A DNA stretch of 64,000 bases from contig CP075528.1 of NCBI GenBank assembly GCA_025808875.1, positions 4,090,473-4,154,472 on the forward strand, in the 5' to 3' direction. Positions 50,827 to 59,890 of this stretch are shown piece by piece; the stretch's first letter is position 1; each line of letters starts with the position of its first letter. A program made the translations under genes and the position numbers. This DNA comes from Enhydrobacter sp. GTDB lineage: Bacteria > Pseudomonadota > Alphaproteobacteria > Reyranellales > Reyranellaceae. Below the pieces are notes generated by a model that was not told the origin of the DNA, ran no database searches, and saw only the letters and a list, made by a program, of their open reading frames with translations.

Positions 50827-53672
50827 GCGTCCACCGCGGATTCGCAGCGCCGACAGAGCAGCGGATGCCGGGCCGACTTGCCGACCTCCGGCAACACCTG
50901 CCAGCAACGCGCGCACTTGTTGCCTTCGGCGAGCGCCGGAACGACCGCGACGCCGTCGACGTCGGCCAGGCTGAAAGCACCCGCGGGAGCGGGCCCTTCC
51001 GACAGCCCTCCACCGGACGTAATGCAGATTTCCGCCAGGTCGAGGCCTTGCATTGCGGCGATGTACTCCCTGTCGGCATGGACGCGGGGCGCCGCCTGCA
51101 AACTCGAGCCGATGCGCTTCTCGGCACGCTCGAGCTCGAGTGCGCCGGTGACCACGCGCCGCAACGCACGCACGGTCTTCCACTTCTCGCCGAGAGCCGG
51201 ATCGAGCCAACCCGCCGCGACCGCGGGATACAGGCGAAGGTGCACGCTCTCCACTGTCCCGTCGGGCACGTCCTTTGGTCGCGCCAACCATGCCTCTTCC
51301 GCCGTGAAACAAGTGATTGGCGCCAACCAAGCGGTGAGGAACGAGAACAGCTCCGCCATCACCGTACGCGCGGCCCGCCGGCGCGGCGCTGGCGGCGCAT
51401 CGCAATAGATCGAGTCCTTGCGGACATCGAAATAGAAGGCCGAAAGGTCCACCGTGCAGAAGTTGTGCAGTTCGGTTGCGATGCGATGGAAGTCGAAATC
51501 GTCGACCGCCGGCCGAAGGATCCCGTCGAGCTCGGCCAGGCGATGCAGCACCCAGCGCTCGAGCTCGGGCATCTCGGCGTGCGGCAGGCGTTCCGTCGCC
51601 GAGAAGCCTTCGAGGCTCCCCAGCAAATAACGCAGCGTGTTGCGAAGGCGACGATAGGCTTCCGCCTGATGCTTGAGGATCTCGGGCCCGATACGCTGAT
51701 CTTCAGTGTAGTCGGTCCCAACCACCCAGAGCCGCAGGATGTCAGCGCCATACTGGTCGCAGACTTCCTGAGGCGCGGTGATGTTGCCCAGGGACTTGGA
51801 CATCTTGCGGCCCTGCTCGTCGAGCGTGAAGCCATGGGTCAGGACTGCATCGTAAGGAGCGCGGCCGCGCGTGCCGCAGCTCTCCAACAGGGACGAATGA
51901 AACCAGCCGCGATGCTGATCCGAGCCCTCAAGATAGAGGTCCGCCGGCCACTTGAGGTCGCCGCGGTCCTCGAGCGTGAAGGCGTGCGTGGAGCCCGAGT
52001 CGAACCAGACGTCGAGGATGTCCTTCACCTGCTCGAAGTCCTCGGCCTTGTACTTGTTGCCAAGAAAGCGTTCGGGCGGACTCTCGAACCAGACGTCGGC
52101 GCCTTCCTGTCGGAAGGCCTCGACGACGCGATTCATCACCTCCGGATCGCGCAACGGCTCGCCGGTACGATTATCGACGAACACCGCGATCGGCACGCCC
52201 CAGGCCCGCTGGCGCGACACGCACCAGTCGGGGCGCGCCTCGATCATCGACCGCAGGCGATTGTAGCCGGCGCGCGGCACGAAGCGGGTCGCATCGATCG
52301 CGGCGAGTGCTTTCTCCCGCAGAGTGCCGCCGATCTCCGGGATCGGCTTGTCCATGGCGATGAACCATTGCGGCGCATTGCGAAAGATCACCGGCGCCTT
52401 GGAGCGCCACGAGTGGGGGTATGAATGGGTAATACGGCCTGCTCCCAGCAGCTTGCCGGCGCCTTTCAGGGCCTCGGTCACGGCCTTGTTGGCCGGACCT
52501 TTCTTGCCGACCGAAGTGTAGACCTGCAGACCGGCGAACAGCGGTACATGCGGATAGTAGCTGCCGTCTTCGGCAACGGTTTCCGGCACCTCGACGCCAT
52601 TGGCGGTGCCGAGGTCGAAGTCGTCGGCACCGTGGCCGGGCGCGATATGCACGAAGCCAGTGCCGGCATCGGCGGTGACGAAATCGGCCGACAGCAGGCG
52701 CACGTCGAATTCGTAGCCCTTGCCACGCAACGGATGGGCGGCGATCAGGCCTTCGAAGTCGGACGCGGTGAGGTCGGCGACGATCCTGGCGGTGAACTTC
52801 GCCTCAGCCGCGACGCTATCCATCAACGTCTTGGCAAGCACCATTCTCTCGCCGACGCGCGCGAGGCTGCCGTCGCCTGCCTCAACCACCTCAACCAGCA
52901 CGTAGTCGATCTCGAGCCCAAAGGCGAGGGCGCGGTTGCCCGGCATGGTCCAGGGAGTCGTGGTCCAGATCAAGATCGACGCGCCATCAAGTTTGCCGTC
53001 CCTGGACCTGAGCACCGGGAAGCGCACATGGACCGTGTCGGAGGTGTGATCGTGATATTCGATCTCGGCCTCGGCGAGTGCCGTCTTCTCGACCACGCTC
53101 CACAGCACGGCCTTCGAGCCTTTGTAGAGCCCGCCGTTCATCAGGAACTTGCCGAGCTCGGCGACGATCACGGCCTCGGACTCGTAGGCCATCGTCGAAT
53201 AGTAGTTGTCCCAGTCGCCCTCGACGCCGAGTCGCTTGAACTCCTCGCGTTGCACCTCGATCCAGTGATCGGCGAAGGCGCGGCACTGGCGACGGAACTC
53301 ACCAACCGGCACCTGATCCTTGTCCTGCTTCTTGGCGCGGTACTCCTCTTCGATCTTCCACTCGATGGGGAGACCATGGCAGTCCCATCCGGGAACATAG
53401 TGGCTGTCCTTGCCCAGCATCTGCTGGGTGCGCGCGACGAGATCCTTCAGAATCTTGTTGAGGGCGTGACCGATATGAAGGTGCCCATTGGCGTAAGGCG
53501 GTCCGTCATGAAGGATGAATTTGGGCCGCCCCTTGCTCTCCTTGCGCAATCGGTCGAAGAGCTTCATGTCTGCCCAGCGCCGCAGCAGCTCCGGCTCCTT
53601 CTTGGCCAGGCCGGCACGCATGGGAAAGTTGGTCTTGGGTAGAAATACGCTTGATTTGTAATCGGTTGTCAC
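50823..53672 (-). CDS. ileS: Isoleucyl-tRNA synthetase
   Basis: A 949-residue class I synthetase. The HIGH motif is in PPYANGHLHIGHALNKILKD, the editing domain in the middle (DASILIWTTTPWTMPGNRAL), and KMSKS in DEQGRKMSKSLGNITAP (about residue 600). A C-terminal zinc finger is visible (CARCWQVLPEVG ... LLCRRCE). It charges tRNA-Ile and hydrolyses mischarged Val-tRNA. The GTG at 53672 (VTTDYKSSVFLPKTNFPMR) is chosen because it starts at the usual family N-terminus; the longer frame is unlikely. Leads the operon ileS-lspA-lipoprotein-M16-M16. Confidence 0.95.
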   Translation of the reverse strand: MTTDYKSSVFLPKTNFPMRAGLAKKEPELLRRWADMKLFDRLRKESKGRPKFILHDGPPYANGHLHIGHALNKILKDLVARTQQMLGKDSHYVPGWDCHGLPIEWKIEEEYRAKKQDKDQVPVGEFRRQCRAFADHWIEVQREEFKRLGVEGDWDNYYSTMAYESEAVIVAELGKFLMNGGLYKGSKAVLWSVVEKTALAEAEIEYHDHTSDTVHVRFPVLRSRDGKLDGASILIWTTTPWTMPGNRALAFGLEIDYVLVEVVEAGDGSLARVGERMVLAKTLMDSVAAEAKFTARIVADLTASDFEGLIAAHPLRGKGYEFDVRLLSADFVTADAGTGFVHIAPGHGADDFDLGTANGVEVPETVAEDGSYYPHVPLFAGLQVYTSVGKKGPANKAVTEALKGAGKLLGAGRITHSYPHSWRSKAPVIFRNAPQWFIAMDKPIPEIGGTLREKALAAIDATRFVPRAGYNRLRSMIEARPDWCVSRQRAWGVPIAVFVDNRTGEPLRDPEVMNRVVEAFRQEGADVWFESPPERFLGNKYKAEDFEQVKDILDVWFDSGSTHAFTLEDRGDLKWPADLYLEGSDQHRGWFHSSLLESCGTRGRAPYDAVLTHGFTLDEQGRKMSKSLGNITAPQEVCDQYGADILRLWVVGTDYTEDQRIGPEILKHQAEAYRRLRNTLRYLLGSLEGFSATERLPHAEMPELERWVLHRLAELDGILRPAVDDFDFHRIATELHNFCTVDLSAFYFDVRKDSIYCDAPPAPRRRAARTVMAELFSFLTAWLAPITCFTAEEAWLARPKDVPDGTVESVHLRLYPAVAAGWLDPALGEKWKTVRALRRVVTGALELERAEKRIGSSLQAAPRVHADREYIAAMQGLDLAEICITSGGGLSEGPAPAGAFSLADVDGVAVVPALAEGNKCARCWQVLPEVGKSARHPLLCRRCESAVDA

Positions 53673-53847
53673 GAGCAACTCGATGGTAAGGGAGCGAATG
53701 AGCAGCCATCCCGGAGGACAGCGCAAGCAACGAGACGACCCCGGCCGCGATCAGCGGACCGGGCGGGTAATTCGCTCCTGGAAGCCCCCAGCAGGCATGG
53801 CGCCGGCAATCTATGGGCGGGGGTGCAGGGGGTCAAGGAGCCGAAAT

Positions 53848-54858
53848 GTGCAGGCATTCTTGTCGCTGCTCATGGTTCTGCTGGTGCTCGGAACCGAAGC
53901 AGCAGCGCAGACCGTGCGCGACGCCAACGCCTCCTTCATCGACGTCGCGACACGGCGCGCGGAACTCAGGGACGCGGTCAGTCCCAGAGTGAAAGCCGCT
54001 CTTGCCGCGCTGCAACCCTGCCCCGGCCAGACGCCGGCGCCGCCTACGAGAAGCAATGGTGCGGCACCCCATTCCTACGTCGCCATGGAGGAGACGGTCT
54101 CGGCGGCTGCGACCCGATATGTCGCCACGGGCGATATCGGGGAAGCCCGGTGTGTGCTCGACGTCCTCGATTCCTGGGCCACGGCCGGTGCGTTGCTCGG
54201 TTATTCGCGCCGAGACAGTCTTCAGACGTGGTTCAACGTTCAGTGGGCAGCAACGAGCGCGGCGCTGTCGCTCTCCGTCGTCCGCTCGAGCCCGGCGCGT
54301 GATGACGCCAGACTCCTGGCCATGACGGAATGGCTGGTGCAGGTCGCAGAACATCAGCTCTCCCAGCTGCCGGACGAGCGGGAAGTTGCTGCACGCTGGA
54401 TCAAGGACCACAATGCATATTGGCGTGGCCTCATGGCCGCGAGCATCGGCGTCATCGCCCGCAACGGCGAATTGTTCCGGCTCGGCCTGCGCACTTTCTC
54501 CGGCGCGATCGCCGGACTCGATGCCCGCAACACCTGGCCCTTCGCCGAAGGGGCCTCCCTGTACGAACACAATCTTGGCCTGCAGCCACTCATCCTGATT
54601 GCCGAACTGGCCGCGCGACAGGATGTCGATCTCTACTCCGTTCAAGTGAATGGGCGCTCGATTCACGATGCAGTGCGTACGGTCGTCGAGGATTCCCGCG
54701 CTCGTGAAACCTTCAAGCCGGGCGCCGGTGATCTCGCCTGGGCGGAGTTCTACGTACGCCGCTTCCCCGAGTCTCCAGCCCGAGAGCTGTTGACCGCACC
54801 GCAGTTCAACCGTCGGCTGGGCGGCGGCGCCACTGTTTATGTCGCGCCGGCACGCTGA
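53848..54858 (+). CDS. Secreted alginate-lyase-family-like protein
   Basis: A 336-residue protein from a GTG with AAGGAG upstream and a signal peptide (LSLLMVLLVLGTEAAAQ). The mature alpha-helical region contains SLQTWFNVQWAATSAALSLS (about residues 120-140) and WIKDHNAYWRGLMAASIGVI (about 182-201), the Asn-His and Tyr elements of the PF05426 alginate-lyase fold. Lyases of this type cut uronic-acid polymers in the periplasm or act on envelope polysaccharides. No alginate operon is nearby; the substrate is unknown. Confidence 0.78.
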   Translation: MQAFLSLLMVLLVLGTEAAAQTVRDANASFIDVATRRAELRDAVSPRVKAALAALQPCPGQTPAPPTRSNGAAPHSYVAMEETVSAAATRYVATGDIGEARCVLDVLDSWATAGALLGYSRRDSLQTWFNVQWAATSAALSLSVVRSSPARDDARLLAMTEWLVQVAEHQLSQLPDEREVAARWIKDHNAYWRGLMAASIGVIARNGELFRLGLRTFSGAIAGLDARNTWPFAEGASLYEHNLGLQPLILIAELAARQDVDLYSVQVNGRSIHDAVRTVVEDSRARETFKPGAGDLAWAEFYVRRFPESPARELLTAPQFNRRLGGGATVYVAPAR

Positions 54859-55289
54859 GCAGATTCGACGCGTGCCTTGAAGTCTCGGTTGAAGGCGTCG
54901 AAAGATGCCTCCACGCGCGGCACGAGGCGAGGCCTGAGCAGGCGCGCCAACAGACCCTCGAAATGCTCGCCGTGCGTGAGGAGCGTCCCGCCGCTGCCGT
55001 TGCGCTCGAACAGGAAGTAGTGTTCGCCGCTGAACAGGGTCGGCACGACCAAATGACCGCGCCAGCGGAACTCCTGCGACGGACGAACCACGCGCACCTT
55101 GGGACGGAAGTTCATCGGCGGGGCGCCTTTCAGCCGGGCCGTCACTTCCAGCCAGGCGCCTTCGCGCACTTCGCCTCTGATCTGTCGGATGAAGTCGTTC
55201 CATGTCGGCACCGCGGCGAAATCCGTCAGAACGGACCAGGCCGTCTCCGGAGGCGCATCGATCTCGATCTGGGTGACGACGTCGAACAT
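54837..55289 (-). CDS. SRPBCC (START-like) domain protein
   Basis: A 150-residue protein. VVTQIEIDAPPETAWSVLTD is the classical SRPBCC N-terminal strand-helix, followed by WNDFIRQIRGEVREGAWLEV and FRWRGHLVVPTLFSGEHYFL, and the long C-terminal helix FDAFNRDFKARVES. The fold binds hydrophobic ligands; many members are polyketide cyclases or of unknown function. It converges on the lyase-like gene with a 22-bp overlap of 3' ends and lies 3 bp from ribF on the same strand. Confidence 0.85.
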   Translation of the reverse strand: MFDVVTQIEIDAPPETAWSVLTDFAAVPTWNDFIRQIRGEVREGAWLEVTARLKGAPPMNFRPKVRVVRPSQEFRWRGHLVVPTLFSGEHYFLFERNGSGGTLLTHGEHFEGLLARLLRPRLVPRVEASFDAFNRDFKARVESAQRAGAT

Positions 55290-55292
55290 CGC

Positions 55293-56219
55293 TCAACCGG
55301 CCAGCGCGACACGCGCCGCCTGGCCATCGGCAGCGATCTGGGCCTTGAGCTGTTCGAGACCCGAGAACTTCATCTCGGGTCGGATGAAGTCGATCAGGGC
55401 GACACGCAGGATCTCGCCGTAAAGATCGCCCTCGAAATCGAACAGGTGAACCTCGAAATTCTCCTGCAGCTTGCCGAAGGTCGGCCGGCGGCCGAGATTG
55501 GCGACGCCGTCGTGCCATGCGCCGCCGGCCAGGGCACGCACCGCGTAGACACCGAAGCGCGGGCGTAAGTACTCGCCTAGCGCCACGTTGGCGGTGGGAA
55601 AGCCGATCGTGCGACCGCGCTTGTCACCTTCCTCGACGACGCCCTCGATCTCCCAGGGATGACCGAGCAACCCCGACGCCTCGCTTGCCCAGCCGGCGCG
55701 CAACGCCTCCCGGATGCGCGTCGAGGAGTAGATTTCGCCTTCGCGCATCACGGGATCGAGAACTGTGACACCGAAGCCTTGCGCCGCGCCGCGCTCGCGC
55801 AGCATTTCGACATTGCCGCCACGCCGGGCACCGAAGGTGAAGTCGTAGCCGCACACGACGTGGCGCGCTCCAAGCCCGCGCGAGAGCACGTCGTCGACGA
55901 AGGAGTCAGGTGGAATGGCGGCGAAGGCCGCATCGAAGCGCTGGGCCAACACGGCCTGCACGCTCTGCTCGCCGAGGAGCCGCACCTTGGCTGGCAGCAG
56001 GGTGAGCCGGAACGGTCCGGTGTCGGGCACGAAGAAACGCCGCGGATGCGGCTCGAAGGTGAGCGCGGCGAGCGGCGCCGCGAGCGCTCGCGCCGTCTCG
56101 GCCGCTCGGGCGAGCAGCGCCTGATGACCCTTGTGCACGCCGTCGAAATTGCCGAGCGCCACCACGCCGCCGCGCCACTGTGCCGGCACCTGCCGCCAGT
56201 CGTCGAAGGTCGGGATCAT
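55293..56219 (-). CDS. ribF: Bifunctional riboflavin kinase / FAD synthetase RibF
   Basis: A 308-residue bifunctional enzyme. The N-terminal FMN adenylyltransferase has VVALGNFDGVHKGHQALLAR (HxGH-like, about residues 20-39) and GYDFTFGARRGGNVEML. The ISSTRIR-type motif is IYSSTRIREALRAG. The C-terminal kinase domain has GRTIGFPTANVALGEYLRP (about 202-220). It turns riboflavin into FMN and FAD. It begins 4 bp inside the upstream MaoC gene (ATGA), so the two are coupled. Confidence 0.96.
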   Translation of the reverse strand: MIPTFDDWRQVPAQWRGGVVALGNFDGVHKGHQALLARAAETARALAAPLAALTFEPHPRRFFVPDTGPFRLTLLPAKVRLLGEQSVQAVLAQRFDAAFAAIPPDSFVDDVLSRGLGARHVVCGYDFTFGARRGGNVEMLRERGAAQGFGVTVLDPVMREGEIYSSTRIREALRAGWASEASGLLGHPWEIEGVVEEGDKRGRTIGFPTANVALGEYLRPRFGVYAVRALAGGAWHDGVANLGRRPTFGKLQENFEVHLFDFEGDLYGEILRVALIDFIRPEMKFSGLEQLKAQIAADGQAARVALAG

Positions 56220-56662
56220 GCAGCGTCGCGCCGCGGCACCAGCACCGTGGCCTCGCCGTCGATCACCACCTTCACACCGTTGAGGCACTGTGTCTTCAGA
56301 GTGACGCGCCGGCGCTTGTCGTCGATGGCGGTGATGGTGCAGACGGCGGTGACGGTGTCGCCGACGATGACCGGCGCGAGAAAGCTCAGCGTCTGGGAGA
56401 TGTAAACGGCGCCAGGGCCCGGTAGCCTGGTGCCGATGACAGTCGAGATGTAGCTGCTGCAAAGCATGCCGTGCGCGATGCGCTGGCCGAAGCGGGTGCC
56501 GCGCGCGAAGCCGTCATGCAGGTGGATCGGGTTGGTGTCGCCTGAAACCCCGGCGAAGGCGGCGATGTCGGCGTCAGTCACCGTGCGGCCGAACATGGCC
56601 GATTGGCCAACCTTGAGGTCTTCGAGATAAAGGCCGTTCATGGCGGCGAAATCTTGCGACAC
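56216..56662 (-). CDS. MaoC-family (R)-specific enoyl-CoA hydratase-like protein
   Basis: A 148-residue hot-dog protein. The hydratase motif is AAFAGVSGDTNPIHLHDGFA (Asp and His catalytic residues, about residues 36-55), followed by FGQRIAHGMLCSSYISTVIG. The C-terminus VGDTVTAVCTITAIDDKRRR is typical. Such proteins hydrate 2-enoyl-CoA for beta-oxidation or polyhydroxyalkanoate supply. Overlapping ribF by 4 bp, it is divergent from the phosphotransferase gene (66 bp apart). Confidence 0.9.
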   Translation of the reverse strand: MSQDFAAMNGLYLEDLKVGQSAMFGRTVTDADIAAFAGVSGDTNPIHLHDGFARGTRFGQRIAHGMLCSSYISTVIGTRLPGPGAVYISQTLSFLAPVIVGDTVTAVCTITAIDDKRRRVTLKTQCLNGVKVVIDGEATVLVPRRDAA

Positions 56663-56728
56663 TGGGGTCTCCCACGGGACGGGGTCGCCCTCTTACCATG
56701 CGCAAGGGCCTGTGCCACAGTCGTGTGA

Positions 56729-57754
56729 ATGACCGTTCACACTGCGTCCGAGGCCGGCACGATTTCCCAGGTTCTGGCACGCGCCGTCGGCCGTTACGTG
56801 GGCAAGCCGGCGGCGGTCGAGGGTCTGCACCGCGAGTCGGGAGGAGCGTCGCGCCAGACTTGGAGCTTCGACGCCGTCGCAGACGGCCGCCGTTACGAGC
56901 TGATTCTAAGGCGTGATCCGCCGACGGCGCGAACGCCCGACATCGACCGCTCGACGGCCATTGATCGTGCGACGGAGTTTCGCGTCCTTCAGGCGGCCTT
57001 CCAGGCGGGAGTGCGCGCACCCGAAGTGCTGTTCGAACTCACGCCGGACGACGGCCTGGGCGACGCCTATGTCATGCGTCGCGTCGGCGGCACCGCCATC
57101 GCGCGCAAGCTGTTGCGCGACCGGCCATACGCAACGGCACGCGGCCGGATCACGGGGCAGCTTGGAGAGATCCTGGCCCGCATCCATGCGACGGACGTGC
57201 GTACCTTGCCCGAACTGCCGCGTCGGGAAGCCACCGATCACATCGCCAGCATGCGCCGCTCGCTCGACCTGCTCGACCATCCCCAGCCCGTATTCGAGCT
57301 TGCTCTCACTTGGCTCGACCGCCGCAAGCCCTCGCCCGCGGCCGTGCCGGTGCTTGTCCATGGCGACTATCGGACCGGCAACTATCTCGCCGACGCGACG
57401 GGCGTGACGGCGATCCTCGATTGGGAGGGCGCACATCTCGGCGATCCCGTCGAGGATCTGGGATGGCTGTGCGTAAAGAGTTGGCGTTTCGGCGCGGTCG
57501 ACCGGCCAGCTGGCGGGTTCGGCAGCCGCGAGGAACTTTGGGCAGCTTACGAGCGTGCGGGTGGCGCCAAGGTCGATCCGGTTCGCGCTCATTGGTGGGA
57601 AGTACTGGGCACGGTGCGCTGGGGCGTGATCTGCCATAATCAGGCTTGGCGTCATCTCGGTGGCGCCGTGAAGTCGATGGAACTCGCCTCCATTGGACGA
57701 CGTGCCGTCGAGACCGAGGTCGACCTGCTGCAACTCCTGAAGGGAGGAGGCTGA
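56729..57754 (+). CDS. Aminoglycoside phosphotransferase-like (APH) family protein
   Basis: A 341-residue kinase-fold protein. PVLVHGDYRTGNYLADATGV (about residues 208-227) is the catalytic HGDxxxxN loop and VTAILDWEGAHLGDPVEDLG the metal-binding DWE segment. APH-like proteins beside a DUF6285 gene and acyl-CoA metabolism genes are frequent in alphaproteobacteria; they do not usually confer aminoglycoside resistance. The stop is one base before the next gene, so the pair is co-expressed. The substrate is unknown. Confidence 0.9.
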   Translation: MTVHTASEAGTISQVLARAVGRYVGKPAAVEGLHRESGGASRQTWSFDAVADGRRYELILRRDPPTARTPDIDRSTAIDRATEFRVLQAAFQAGVRAPEVLFELTPDDGLGDAYVMRRVGGTAIARKLLRDRPYATARGRITGQLGEILARIHATDVRTLPELPRREATDHIASMRRSLDLLDHPQPVFELALTWLDRRKPSPAAVPVLVHGDYRTGNYLADATGVTAILDWEGAHLGDPVEDLGWLCVKSWRFGAVDRPAGGFGSREELWAAYERAGGAKVDPVRAHWWEVLGTVRWGVICHNQAWRHLGGAVKSMELASIGRRAVETEVDLLQLLKGGG

Positions 57755-57755
57755 G

Positions 57756-58115
57756 ATGGCGCAGGATCGCCCGACCGCTGCGGAGCTTCTCGTCGCCGTC
57801 GCCGACTTCCTGCGCGAGGAGGCCACGCCCGCCCTCGAAAAGGCCGAACCGCGGCTGGGCTTCCAAATGCGGGTCGCCGTCAACTCGCTCGCCATTCTCG
57901 AGCGCGAATGGCGGCTCGCTCCTGAAGCCGACCGCCGCGAGCATGCGCGACTCGTCGCGCTGTTCGACCGCGAGGGTACGCTCGACGAACTCAATCGCGA
58001 GCTCGCCCGCCAGCTGCGCACCGGCAAGCGCGACGAACGCGACGCCGCGCTCATGTCCCATCTCGACGCCACGATCGCCGACAAGATCGCCATCGCCAAC
58101 CCGAAGTGGCGATGA
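57756..58115 (+). CDS. DUF6285-domain protein
   Basis: A 119-residue mostly helical protein. RPTAAELLVAVADFLREEAT begins the DUF6285 pattern, then FQMRVAVNSLAILEREWRL and LARQLRTGKRDERDAALMSH. The family nearly always accompanies APH-like phosphotransferases, as here, with one intervening base. It may be a small partner or regulator. Function unknown. Confidence 0.85.
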   Translation: MAQDRPTAAELLVAVADFLREEATPALEKAEPRLGFQMRVAVNSLAILEREWRLAPEADRREHARLVALFDREGTLDELNRELARQLRTGKRDERDAALMSHLDATIADKIAIANPKWR

Positions 58116-58179
58116 TCCTTCGGCTTAAGCCGAACTATTGGCCGTGGCGAGTACTGCGGCCGCGACCTAGATTGTAAAG

Positions 58180-58878
58180 ATGATCACCGTGAACGCTCTG
58201 TCGCAAGTCGCCGCCTTGATGGGCGACCCGGCGCGTGCCGCCATGCTGCAACTCCTGATGGACGGCCGCGCCCATACCGCGTCCGACCTCGCCCACACCG
58301 CCGGCGTCACCGCGCAGACCGCGAGCGGGCATCTCGCCCGCATGGTTGACGCCAATCTGCTGGCGGCACGGGCAGAGGGCCGCAATCGCTTTTATCGTCT
58401 GGCGTCAGGCGACGTCGCACATGCCATCGAAGCGCTGATGGCGCTGGCGGGAACGCGCACGCCACCCGCTTCCAAGTCAGCCGCGTGGCGGCGCGATCCC
58501 GACCTGCGCTTCTGTCGCACATGCTACGACCATCTCGCTGGCCAGGTCGGCATCGCTGTTACCGATTCTCTCACCCAGCACGGCCATCTCGAGCCGAGAG
58601 GGACGCGCGATTGGGAGCTCACGACTTCCGGAGAGTTGTTCTGCGAGCGATTGGGCGTCGACCTTGCCGGCGCCAAGCGCGCCGGCACGCGTCACTTCGC
58701 ACGTCAGTGTCTCGATTGGAGCGAGCGGCGACCGCACATTTCGGGCGCGCTCGGTTCGGCCCTCGCCGACACCTTCTTCAAGCGCGGCTGGGCGGAGCGC
58801 ATGCGTCGCGGCCGCACCGTACGCCTCACCGATTCAGGACGACGCGCCCTCGCCAGCCACTTTCGCACCTCTGTCTAG
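58180..58878 (+). CDS. ArsR-type winged-helix regulator with C-terminal extension
   Basis: A 232-residue protein. The N-terminal 90 residues are a winged helix (MGDPARAAMLQLLMDGRAHT, ASDLAHTAGVTAQTASGHLA), the ArsR layout. The extended C-terminal part contains CRTCYDHLAGQVGIAVTDSL, a possible effector or metal-binding domain, and RLTDSGRRALASHFR. It probably represses a nearby or distant gene in response to a ligand. A thioesterase gene overlaps its 3' end by 45 bp on the other strand. Confidence 0.85.
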   Translation: MITVNALSQVAALMGDPARAAMLQLLMDGRAHTASDLAHTAGVTAQTASGHLARMVDANLLAARAEGRNRFYRLASGDVAHAIEALMALAGTRTPPASKSAAWRRDPDLRFCRTCYDHLAGQVGIAVTDSLTQHGHLEPRGTRDWELTTSGELFCERLGVDLAGAKRAGTRHFARQCLDWSERRPHISGALGSALADTFFKRGWAERMRRGRTVRLTDSGRRALASHFRTSV

Positions 58879-59343
58879 GCGAGCCTTGCCGAACGGCGGC
58901 CCGTCGCCCGACGGAATCTTGGCGATCGACGAGGCGCGCAGGATCTTTTTGTCATCAACGCTCAGATATATGTTGGTGAAAAGTAGCGAGCGCGTCTGCC
59001 GCACCACCTCGGCGCGGCCCTCGACCCAGTCGCCGACCCGCGCCGGCGCGACGAAATCGAAGGTCATGCTCACCGTGGGCAGGAACTTCCGCAAGCCGAC
59101 GAGCGTGCCGCCGCCCATCGTGCCGACGAGGTCGGCCACCGTCATCATCATGCCGCCGTGCAATCCCCCTGCCGGGTTGCACATGTGGCTCCGCACGCGA
59201 AAGCCCATGACGAATTCGTCGCGCGAGCCCTTTTCGCCGCGCCGGGCGTAGAGATTGCCGACATGGGAGTTGAAAGTCGCATCGGGTCGGCCGCGGTCGA
59301 AGTCGATGCGCTGGAAGCCTTCTGGTGGATCGTCGTCGAGCAT
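58834..59343 (-). CDS. PaaI-type hot-dog thioesterase
   Basis: A 169-residue protein. NPAGGLHGGMMMTVADLVGTM is the hot-dog catalytic segment (HGG, acidic residue in ADL), with FLPTVSMTFDFVAPARVGDW following. PaaI-like thioesterases hydrolyse acyl- or aryl-CoA thioesters. The ATG at 59343 is used; 59367 is an alternative. It is one of two related thioesterase genes here, separated by 133 bp. The 3' end overlaps the ArsR gene. Confidence 0.88.
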   Translation of the reverse strand: MLDDDPPEGFQRIDFDRGRPDATFNSHVGNLYARRGEKGSRDEFVMGFRVRSHMCNPAGGLHGGMMMTVADLVGTMGGGTLVGLRKFLPTVSMTFDFVAPARVGDWVEGRAEVVRQTRSLLFTNIYLSVDDKKILRASSIAKIPSGDGPPFGKARLDRGAKVAGEGASS

Positions 59344-59476
59344 GATGTAGAGCCTAAGGCCGCACATCCGAGAGCGCCACACGATCAATCTCGGCTTTGT
59401 CGAGAGCGTGGACGAGGAGATGGCCGAGAAGAACCGGGCGGGCGCAAGCGGTGGCGAGCGCGGTCGCGCTGGTCGC

Positions 59477-59890
59477 CTAACCGCGCTGGCGGCTGAGCAG
59501 GGCGAAGGTGCCCAATCCGGCCAGCACCTCGTGGCGCCGTCCGTAGAGTCGACCACGCACTTGCACCACGTGCTCATCGTGACCAACGACCCAACCCTCA
59601 GCCTGCAGCCAGTCACCGATGCGGCCTGAGCCGAGATAGTCGAGCGTCAACCTCAACGTCACGGCTCGCCGCCGGAGCGCGTGAAACACCGCGGTGCCCA
59701 TCGCCGAATCGAGGAAGGCCGCGAGCATGCCGCCATGGACGATGCCGAGCGTGTTCGCATGCTGCGCGCCCGGTCGAAAGCCGCGAATGACACGATTTCC
59801 GTCGACCTTCTCGAACCACGGCCCGTTGCTTGCAGTGAAGCCGCTCACTTCGGTGAGCTCGCGAAATCCTTCGGGTACCGTTGTCGCCAT
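59477..59890 (-). CDS. Second PaaI-type hot-dog thioesterase
   Basis: A 137-residue protein. HANTLGIVHGGMLAAFLDSA (about residues 44-63) is the HGG motif and the catalytic Asp region, with RRAVTLRLTLDYLGSGRIGD after. Length and motif fit the PaaI or acyl-CoA thioesterase group. It is divergent enough from the gene at 58834 to have a separate substrate. It lies upstream of that gene on the same strand. Confidence 0.9.
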   Translation of the reverse strand: MATTVPEGFRELTEVSGFTASNGPWFEKVDGNRVIRGFRPGAQHANTLGIVHGGMLAAFLDSAMGTAVFHALRRRAVTLRLTLDYLGSGRIGDWLQAEGWVVGHDEHVVQVRGRLYGRRHEVLAGLGTFALLSRQRG

